Assembly (NCBI GenBank): GCA_018242525.1
Contig: JAFEBS010000041.1
Coordinates: 1-57,709, forward strand
Length of the DNA: 57,709 nucleotides
Reading direction: 5' to 3'
Origin: Planctomycetota bacterium
GTDB lineage: Bacteria; Planctomycetota; Planctomycetia; Planctomycetales; Planctomycetaceae
The notes beneath the pieces were generated by a model. The model was not told where the DNA came from, did not search any database, and saw nothing but the letters and a program-made list of their open reading frames with translations. Below are positions 51,544 through 57,709 of the stretch, in pieces; the first letter of the stretch is position 1; the number at the start of each line of letters is the position of its first letter. Both the position numbers and the translations under genes were made by a program.

Positions 51544-53181
51544 TCACCGTTTCTTCTGGATTAATATCATCACTGTCGACGGACTGATCCGCGAATCCAC
51601 CTCGGTCCATTCAACCGGCTTGTCCTCGGCCGTGGTGGGTGAAAATCCTTTCAAATGCAATTTGATGAACGGCATGGCATCATTCATTGGAATTGCCAGA
51701 CCGTACCCTTGAATGAACGTTGTGGTATAGGTCTTGGCGGCGACAATTCCCACCACCCGGCCCGATCGGTCGCACAGGGGGCCGCCACTGTTACCGGGGT
51801 TCACCTGGACATCCAGAACCAGCATGTTTTCCGTCTCGGTCGATGGCAGACCGGTGACAATCCCCCGGGTTGACTTTAACCCCTTGCCGACAACCGTCGC
51901 AATGGGATACCCCAGGGCCATGACTTCCATGCTGCGGGTGACAGGAGTCAGACTCAGCGGGACCGGCGGTACCTTCAATTGCTTGCATTCGATCAAGGCC
52001 ACATCCAGATCCTTCGACGAGGCAATGACCTTGGCGGCCAGTGGCAGGCCGTCCCGCTGGGAAGGATCCTGGATCACCAGCGAATCGGCATCCTCCACCA
52101 CGTGACGATTCGTAATCACAATTCCATCGGCAATCACAAAACCCGTTCCGTTGCCGACGACTTGACTCTCCTCAGTCGGTTGCTCATCGGGTTTGGTTCG
52201 CATGATTCGCATCAGGACGTATCCCTTGGCGGGATTGGCCCGGTTTTTCCCATCCCTGCCCAGCATCCTGGAATACAGTTCGGTCGCATCGTTCACAATC
52301 CGTTTGTCGACATTGGCGAATCGCTTCTGACCGACATCCGACACAAATGTCCCCACATTCTGGGCCACGTTTTTGTTGTCCGGATCCACAGAACCCGCCT
52401 TCTCCCAGTGCTTCACTGCGGCGGCAAAGTGCTTGTTATGCACTTCGCTGACGGCCATGTTACTCAACAGCGCGACGTTGTTGGGTGCCCGATTCAAACA
52501 GGCGGCAAACCGGGTTTCCGCCAGCTTGAAATCCCGTCCCAGGAACGATCCGACCGCCAGCAGAAACAACGACTCCAGATGGTCCGGATAGACTTTTCCC
52601 GCTTTTTCCAACTTCGCCTGAGCGACGGCAAAATTGTCGATGTTCAGCATTTCCAGGGCTTCTTCAACCAGCTTGTCCGCTTCCTTGCGCAGTGCCTCCG
52701 CTTCGTCGCGGGTCATCCATTTGGTCCCGACACGGACCAGTTGGTCGACTGCCGCCTGTTCCCAATACTCAAATCGCGTCTGGGCCTGCTCCTTCTCATC
52801 CGCAGTCGTACCCGGATCAGACATGAAGAACTTGTACAACGTCAGTGCCTCTTCGGCGGACTGACATTTCAAGGCGTTTGCCTCCAGCACTTTCACCTTG
52901 GATGACGTCACCGGCCGGGCCACTGCAGGCGGTGCTTTCGTCGGCTTCTCGGGGGTCGGCTTCGTCGGTGCCTCAGGTTGAATCGGCGACAGCGACTTCA
53001 ACTCGGTCCGAATCCTGGCCGCAATCGCATCCACCGGCGAGTTTTCATACAGTTCTCCAGTCACTTTCTTGCTCGGTGCCTGGCCGTGAACCGGCAATGA
53101 AGTCCACGCCCCCAGCGTCAGCAACGCCAGCACCCGCCAGGTTCGACTGCAGTTCCATCGTTGCAAACATTGAGCTTTCAT
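51544..53181 (-). CDS. trypsin-like serine protease with N-terminal helical repeats, exported
   Basis: 545 residues. A hydrophobic N-terminal segment (RVLALLTLGAWTSLPVHG) looks like a signal peptide. A Pro/Lys linker follows, then TPR-like helices (about residues 150-290, e.g. 'FAVAQAKLEKAGKVYPDHLESLFLLAVG', 'NNVALLSNMAVSEVHNKHFAAAVKHWEKAG'). The protease domain (about 340-500) has an intact triad: His in 'GIVITNRHVVEDAD' (about 359), Asp in 'DLDVALIECKQ' (about 392) and Ser in 'VNPGNSGGPLCD' (about 464). No PDZ domain is present, unlike DegP. It is the first gene of the minus-strand cluster with the Hsp70-like and FHA-pseudoprotease genes. Confidence 0.88.
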   Translation of the reverse strand: MKAQCLQRWNCSRTWRVLALLTLGAWTSLPVHGQAPSKKVTGELYENSPVDAIAARIRTELKSLSPIQPEAPTKPTPEKPTKAPPAVARPVTSSKVKVLEANALKCQSAEEALTLYKFFMSDPGTTADEKEQAQTRFEYWEQAAVDQLVRVGTKWMTRDEAEALRKEADKLVEEALEMLNIDNFAVAQAKLEKAGKVYPDHLESLFLLAVGSFLGRDFKLAETRFAACLNRAPNNVALLSNMAVSEVHNKHFAAAVKHWEKAGSVDPDNKNVAQNVGTFVSDVGQKRFANVDKRIVNDATELYSRMLGRDGKNRANPAKGYVLMRIMRTKPDEQPTEESQVVGNGTGFVIADGIVITNRHVVEDADSLVIQDPSQRDGLPLAAKVIASSKDLDVALIECKQLKVPPVPLSLTPVTRSMEVMALGYPIATVVGKGLKSTRGIVTGLPSTETENMLVLDVQVNPGNSGGPLCDRSGRVVGIVAAKTYTTTFIQGYGLAIPMNDAMPFIKLHLKGFSPTTAEDKPVEWTEVDSRISPSTVMILIQKKR

Positions 53182-53219
53182 AATGATGGCCCGGGTTTGT
53201 GATCAGCGTTCTAATGTGA

Positions 53220-54584
53220 TCAGTCTTCGAATCGGACATCCACGCTCGCACTGTGCGCCGTCAACCCTTCCACGGAGGCCAGCCGGCGTATATCCTCTGC
53301 CGCCTCGTCCAACGCGTCGTGATTGTACCAGATCACGCTGCTTCGCTTTAGAAAATCATTCGCGCACAGACCGTTGGCGAACCGTGCGGTTCCACCCGTC
53401 GGCAGCACATGAGACGGTCCTGCAAAGTAATCCCCGACCGCCACGGGTGTATAGTGACCCATAAAAATGGCCCCGGCATTCTGAATCACCGCCAATTGCT
53501 CTTCCGGATCACGCGTCGAGATATGCAGGTGCTCGGGAGCCAGCATATCCGTCAACTCGGCCGCCTGCAGGGCATCTCGCGCCAAGATCAACGCCCCGTA
53601 CTCGTTCAAACTGGCCACGGCCAGGTCACCGCGTGGCAACTTCGCGACCTGAGTGGCCAGTTCGTTTCGCACCGCTTCGATCAGCGGCGCGTGCCAGGTG
53701 ATCAAGACCCCCGATCCGGGGCTATGCTCCGCCTGTGAAATCAAGTCGGCAGCGACAAACCGCGGGTCGGCAGTTTCATCGGCCAGCAGCACAACTTCGC
53801 TGGGTCCGGCAATGCTGTCGATGTCGACTTCTCCAAACACATGCTGTTTGGCCAGGGCTACGAACAGGTTTCCGGGCCCGACAATCTTGTCGACACGCGG
53901 CAGCCCTTCCACACCGTACGCCATCGCCGCCACGGCCTGAGCCCCGCCGATTCGATAAACCTCGGTAATTCCCACTTCGGCACAGGTCGCCAGCAGGGAC
54001 GAGTTGTATCCGCCGAAATCCGTCGGCGGGACCACGACAACAATTTCCTTAACTCCTGCCGTCTTCGCGGGGACCGCCGTCATCAACACCGTGGACGGGT
54101 AGGCCGCCGCCCCCCCGGGAACACAAATGCCAACTCGCTTCAGAGGCAGATACCGCTGCCGCAGTTCGACACGACTGGTCCCATCCTGCCGAATCAGTCG
54201 CACGTCCTCATTCAGAATCCGACTTTGGAATTCAGAGATGTTGCCGATGATCGTCCGCAATGTCCGCAGGAACTTCGAATCGGCGGCCGCGTGGGCCGCG
54301 GCCAGTTCATCGGCCGTCACGCGCATCGTCTGCTGCGTCAGTTGCTTCTGATCCAGTTTCGCGGTGTATTCCAGGACCGCCGCCAATCCTCGGTGGTGAA
54401 CGTCCGCACAAATCCGCTGGACTACCTGCCGCGGCGCCAGGGGTTCACCAAACAGGTCGATGGTGCGCTGCCGGCCCGCTTCCGAAACGATGTCTCCCTG
54501 CGGACCTAACTTGCGACGCAATTCGGCCAGAGCGGCCAGCGGGTCTTGAATGGAACAGTCGATCGTCGGAATACTCAGCGTCAC
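53220..54584 (-). CDS. hisD: histidinol dehydrogenase
   Basis: 454 residues from a GTG at 54584, chosen because the conserved family start begins there; the frame extends to 54755 without homology. Motifs include 'RVGICVPGGAAAYPSTVLM', 'IGGAQAVAAMAYGVEGLP', 'VDKIVGPGNLFVALAKQ', 'IAGPSEVVLLAD', 'DLISQAEHSPGSG' (zinc ligands Gln and His) and 'YFAGPSHVLPTGGTARF'. It catalyses the last two oxidations of histidine biosynthesis. The other his genes are not in this window, so the pathway is scattered here, as is usual in planctomycetes. Confidence 0.94.
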   Translation of the reverse strand: MTLSIPTIDCSIQDPLAALAELRRKLGPQGDIVSEAGRQRTIDLFGEPLAPRQVVQRICADVHHRGLAAVLEYTAKLDQKQLTQQTMRVTADELAAAHAAADSKFLRTLRTIIGNISEFQSRILNEDVRLIRQDGTSRVELRQRYLPLKRVGICVPGGAAAYPSTVLMTAVPAKTAGVKEIVVVVPPTDFGGYNSSLLATCAEVGITEVYRIGGAQAVAAMAYGVEGLPRVDKIVGPGNLFVALAKQHVFGEVDIDSIAGPSEVVLLADETADPRFVAADLISQAEHSPGSGVLITWHAPLIEAVRNELATQVAKLPRGDLAVASLNEYGALILARDALQAAELTDMLAPEHLHISTRDPEEQLAVIQNAGAIFMGHYTPVAVGDYFAGPSHVLPTGGTARFANGLCANDFLKRSSVIWYNHDALDEAAEDIRRLASVEGLTAHSASVDVRFED

Positions 54585-54811
54585 GATGGTACTTTGCTTC
54601 GATGATTTTGAAATCGGAAAGCCGCAACGCGGCCCTTGGCTTTGAAGTTTGACACATCGGCCCGTTAGAGTGTACCGCCAGATGGCGAGAATTCGACCGA
54701 ACGACCGCTGGCGAACACGGTTCGACCCGTTTAGGTGCATAAAGCGGCCTGACACCCCAGCCGCCCAGCTGATTCCATAAGTTTGATCTGATTTGACGGG
54801 AGAGTCTGACG

Positions 54812-55906
54812 ATGACGGCTGACATCATTGACCTGCGCAGCGATACCGTGACGAAACCCTCCGTGGGAATGCGACAGGCCATTTTTGACGCCGAAGTCGG
54901 CGACGACATGTCCGGCGAAGACCCCACCGTCAATCGGCTGGAAAAGATCGTTGCCGATCTGCTTGGCAAAGAAGCGGCCGTCTACAACTGCTCTGGAACT
55001 CAATCCAACCAGATGGCAGTCCGCGCCCACTGCCAGCAGGGTGATGAAATCCTGATCGACGAATCGGGACACATCGTCAATTATGAAGCGGGGGCTGCGG
55101 CAGCACTCAGTGGCGTCTCCGCCCGGTTGCTGCGGGGGCCATTCGGGATTTTTGACGTCGAAGATCTGGACGGAAAAGTTCGCCCCGACAATCAGCATTA
55201 CTGTGTGACACGCCTGGTCTGTGTGGAAAACACCACCAACCACGGTGGAGGTCGTGCCTGGCCGCTGGCACAGATGGCCCGCGTCGGAAATTGGGCTCAC
55301 GATCACGGCCTGAAGGTTCACGTCGATGGAGCCCGCCTGTTCAACGCAGCGACCGCACAGAAATACAGTGTCCGCGACTTCGCCCGGTACGCCGATACGA
55401 TTTCGATCTGCTTTTCCAAGGGACTGGGCTGCCCGATGGGTTCGATCCTGGTGGGAGACGCGGCCACGATCTACAAGGCTCGCCGCGCCCGCAAACTGTT
55501 CGGTGGAGCCCTGCGTCAGGCAGGCATGATGGCCGCCGCAGCGATCTACGCGCTGGAACACAACGTCGAGCGTCTGCAGACAGACCACGACAACGCCCGG
55601 GCGTTTGCAGAAGCCATTTCGACCGTTTGCGGCCTGCGGATTATCGTCGAAAACGTCGAGTCCAACCTGGTCTTCTTCGAGATCGATCCCGCCCGCGGCA
55701 CATCGGCTCAACTGTCCGCCCGCCTGATGGAACGGGGAGTCCGGATTAATCCGAGCGGCCCGTACCGCCTGCGAGCCTGCACGCACCTGGACGTCACCCG
55801 AGCCGACGTCCTGCAGGCCGCCGACATGGTTCGCGAAGCGATGGAAACCGACCTCGCCCAAGCCAACGGCAGCCACCTGGCCGGTTCCGCCTACGCCAGT
55901 CGCTGA
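54812..55906 (+). CDS. ltaE: low-specificity L-threonine aldolase
   Basis: 364 residues. It opens with the family motif 'IDLRSDTVTKPSVGMRQA'. The fold-type I PLP pattern is 'HVDGARLFNAATA' and 'SICFSKGLGCPMGS', where Lys in SKGL is the Schiff-base lysine. 'NCSGTQSNQMAVRAHCQQGDE' and the His after 'DESGH' belong to the substrate site. The enzyme splits L-threonine or allo-threonine into glycine and acetaldehyde. It is transcribed divergently from hisD, and a hairpin terminator follows the stop. Confidence 0.92.
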   Translation: MTADIIDLRSDTVTKPSVGMRQAIFDAEVGDDMSGEDPTVNRLEKIVADLLGKEAAVYNCSGTQSNQMAVRAHCQQGDEILIDESGHIVNYEAGAAAALSGVSARLLRGPFGIFDVEDLDGKVRPDNQHYCVTRLVCVENTTNHGGGRAWPLAQMARVGNWAHDHGLKVHVDGARLFNAATAQKYSVRDFARYADTISICFSKGLGCPMGSILVGDAATIYKARRARKLFGGALRQAGMMAAAAIYALEHNVERLQTDHDNARAFAEAISTVCGLRIIVENVESNLVFFEIDPARGTSAQLSARLMERGVRINPSGPYRLRACTHLDVTRADVLQAADMVREAMETDLAQANGSHLAGSAYASR

Positions 55907-55944
55907 CACCCAGCCACCGAAGTCCATCCGCCGCCCAACCGCTC

Positions 55945-55967
55945 TCCACCGACCCCGCGTCGGTGGA
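55945..55967. terminator. bidirectional hairpin terminator between ltaE and purH
   Basis: TCCACCGAC and its exact complement enclose CCCGC. It lies 38 bases after the ltaE stop and 43 bases before the purH stop, in the right place to stop both convergent transcripts. There is no long T-run. Confidence 0.6.
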
Positions 55968-55972
55968 AGACA

Positions 55973-55989
55973 CGACTGGCCAGCTACAA
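55973..55989. repeat. 17-base repeat, left copy (inverted partner at 57687)
   Basis: CGACTGGCCAGCTACAA here is found in exact inverted form at 57687-57703. The two copies bracket purH, about 1.7 kb apart. Confidence 0.6.
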
Positions 55990-56010
55990 CCCCCCATCCA
56001 GCAACCAGGA

Positions 56011-57609
56011 CTAATGCCGGAAATGGCGTCGGCCGGTGAACAGCATCGCGATGCCGTACTCATTACAGGCGGCAATCACATCTTCATCGCGTTTGCTGCC
56101 GCCAGGCTGAATCACGGCCGTGATCCCCGCTTCGTGGATCTGATCGATTCCATCGCGGAACGGGAAAAACGCGTCCGAGGCACAGACGGCACCGCGGGCT
56201 CGTTCGCCGGCCTTGTAGGCGGCGATATAGGCCGAGTCCAGACGACTCATCTGCCCCGCCCCCACGCCGACCACATGTTCGTTCCTGGCAAACAGGATCG
56301 CGTTTGATTTGACGTGCTTGCTGACCAGCCAGGCGAATTCCAGGTCGGCGAATTCGGCGGATGTGGGACTGCGGGTGGTCACCACCTTCCAGGTGCTGGA
56401 TTCCTCGGCCACTTCGTCGCGGTCCTGGACCAGCAGTCCGCCGGTCACCCGGCGAAATTCCTGGCTGATGGGACGCTCGGCCAGCATTTCCGGGCATTCG
56501 AGCAGTCGCACGTTGGACTTCCACTTGGGAACTGTCGTCAGAATCTTGAAGGCTGCGGGCTCGAAGGACGGGGCAATGATCGCTTCGATGAATCGTCCGG
56601 GGACACTCAATTGATCCGCCGTTTCGGCGTCGACCGGGCGATTGAAGCCCAGGATGGAGCCGAACGCGCTGACCGGGTCGCCTCCATCGGCCTTGACATA
56701 GGCTTCGGCCAGATTGTCGCTGACGGCGCAGCCGCAGGGATTGTTGTGCTTGATGACGCACACCGCGGGGCGGCGGAATTCACGGACGATCTGCATCGCG
56801 GAATCCAGGTCCAGCAGGTTGTTATATGAGAGTTCCTTGCCATGCAACGTTTTCGCCGCCGCCAGCGTAGACGAAGGAGGATTGGTCTCGACGTAGAACG
56901 CGGCTCGTTGATGCGGGTTTTCGCCGTATCGCAGCGACGCGCGTCGTTCGAACTGCAGTGTCAACGCACTGGGGAACTCGGGGCTGGTGGTCGCGGAGTC
57001 GGGATTCATCAAACCGGCCATGTAGTCCGCGATGGCCCGGTCATAGCGCGCGGTCATCTCAAACGCGGCAGCAGCCAGCTTCCGACGAAACTCAAATGAC
57101 AACGCCCCCTGTTCCAACTCGGCCAGCACCTGTTCGTATTGCGAGGGACTGGTCACGACACCGACATATTTATGATTCTTGGCCGCCGATCGCAGCATGC
57201 TCGGTCCGCCGATATCGATCTGTTCAATCGCTTCTTCAGCAGTGACGTTTGGTTTCGCGATCGTCTCCACGAACGGGTACAGGTTGACGACAACCAGTTC
57301 AAACGGAGTGATCCCGTGTTCCCGCATGGACGACGCGTCTTCACTCAGGTCAGGTCGGCCGAGCAAACCGCCATGGATTCGCGGATGCAGCGTCTTCACG
57401 CGGCCATCCATCATCTCGGGGAAGCCGGTGTACTCAGCGACATCCAGGACGGGAACCCCTGCGGTTTCCAGAGCCTTGCGGGTGCCACCCGTGGACAGCA
57501 ACTCAAACCCCAATCGAACCAGCCCCTGGGCAAACGGAACCAGACCTTGTTTGTCACTGAGGCTGATCAACGCACGGCGTACGGCAGACATCGGCAAAAA
57601 CTTTCGCAT
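56011..57609 (-). CDS. purH: bifunctional phosphoribosylaminoimidazolecarboxamide formyltransferase/IMP cyclohydrolase
   Basis: 532 residues; the ATG at 57591 is an alternative start. The N-terminal MGS-like IMP cyclohydrolase domain (about 1-190) shows 'ALISLSDKQGLVPFAQGL', 'LSTGGTRKALETAG' and 'VKTLHPRIHGGLLGR'. The AICAR transformylase domain (about 200-532) shows 'LRYGENPHQRAAFY', 'CVIKHNNPCGCAV' with the catalytic Lys-His pair, and ends 'GIAMLFTGRRHFRH', the usual 'F...RHFRH' finish. It makes the last two steps of IMP synthesis. It appears complete within the window. Confidence 0.95.
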   Translation of the reverse strand: MRKFLPMSAVRRALISLSDKQGLVPFAQGLVRLGFELLSTGGTRKALETAGVPVLDVAEYTGFPEMMDGRVKTLHPRIHGGLLGRPDLSEDASSMREHGITPFELVVVNLYPFVETIAKPNVTAEEAIEQIDIGGPSMLRSAAKNHKYVGVVTSPSQYEQVLAELEQGALSFEFRRKLAAAAFEMTARYDRAIADYMAGLMNPDSATTSPEFPSALTLQFERRASLRYGENPHQRAAFYVETNPPSSTLAAAKTLHGKELSYNNLLDLDSAMQIVREFRRPAVCVIKHNNPCGCAVSDNLAEAYVKADGGDPVSAFGSILGFNRPVDAETADQLSVPGRFIEAIIAPSFEPAAFKILTTVPKWKSNVRLLECPEMLAERPISQEFRRVTGGLLVQDRDEVAEESSTWKVVTTRSPTSAEFADLEFAWLVSKHVKSNAILFARNEHVVGVGAGQMSRLDSAYIAAYKAGERARGAVCASDAFFPFRDGIDQIHEAGITAVIQPGGSKRDEDVIAACNEYGIAMLFTGRRHFRH

Positions 57610-57686
57610 GACTGAGTGTGAGGGTGACCAAACGGTAGCCGATGCTACTGGCAGGGGCAGGCGCCGTCAAAGGTGGGGAGTGGGCT

Positions 57687-57703
57687 TTGTAGCTGGCCAG
57701 TCG
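57687..57703. repeat. 17-base repeat, right copy (inverted)
   Basis: TTGTAGCTGGCCAGTCG is the exact reverse complement of 55973-55989. It lies upstream of purH at the window edge; the 100 bases from 57610 hold no gene. Confidence 0.6.
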
Positions 57704-57709
57704 TCGCTT

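Noticed and set aside
1..57709. tRNA, rRNA genes and CRISPR arrays
   Set aside because: No T-arm GGTTCRANYCC in a cloverleaf setting, no rRNA segments and no regularly spaced direct repeats were found by reading.

Overview
The window looks like chromosomal DNA from a planctomycete (Planctomycetota, probably Planctomycetia). It carries several protein families that are typical of, or largely confined to, that phylum: a DUF1559 protein with the C-terminal H-x9-DG tail, DUF1501 Tat-exported proteins, a DUF1570 peptidase-like protein, a DUF447 protein, and large proteins with a 'DPYHKWLGIP..QPPNHYRLLG' N-terminal domain. The outer-membrane assembly factor BamA and an RND efflux system show a diderm envelope. 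Codon use is GC-rich throughout, except in one accessory stretch near 16.7-20.0 kb. No rRNA, tRNA or CRISPR array was seen.

Layout. 0-2.7 kb: end of a DUF1559 gene, a small M41-like metalloprotease and a DUF1570 protein. 2.8-9.3 kb: a heavy-metal RND efflux system, with a TolC-like lipoprotein transcribed divergently from an adaptor and a CzcA-type pump that overlap by ATGA. 9.3-16.7 kb: a DUF1501 protein, BamA with a long proline-rich insert, a DUF447 protein, a polytopic membrane protein and an exported protein. 16.7-20.0 kb: an accessory island of small minus-strand genes, holding an SMI1/KNR4 remnant, a frameshifted gene, a Cys-rich zinc protein and a gene carrying an in-frame insertion of a palindromic element. 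20.2-25.8 kb: an ExbB/ExbD-like three-gene operon, a divergent UvrA paralogue and a TIGR04283 glycosyltransferase. 25.8-30.3 kb: a KduD-like dehydrogenase, a second DUF1501 protein and an FAD oxidoreductase with a golvesin-like tail.

30.3-38.5 kb carries translation-related genes: MiaB, elongation factor EF-P, and both EF-P modification enzymes (EpmB divergent from efp, EpmA 5 kb away). Thioredoxin, a glutaminyl cyclase and a long coiled-coil protein lie among them. 38.7-43.1 kb is a plus-strand run: a highly charged, probably disordered protein, MtaB, a STAS protein, thymidylate kinase and an unknown small protein. 43.2-46.2 kb holds a membrane fusion protein and two tandem zinc-ribbon membrane paralogues. 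46.3-53.2 kb holds a LamG protein and a minus-strand cluster of an active-looking trypsin-like protease with helical repeats, an Hsp70-like ATPase, and an FHA protein whose protease domain has lost its catalytic histidine. 53.2-57.6 kb is housekeeping: hisD, threonine aldolase and purH.

The two most notable signals are these. First, a dispersed palindromic element has three homologous copies here. One sits in frame inside a gene and adds 34 codons; the other two supply the TAG stop codon of a neighbouring gene. Second, the Hsp70 / FHA-pseudoprotease / protease cluster looks like an undescribed envelope quality-control or signalling module.
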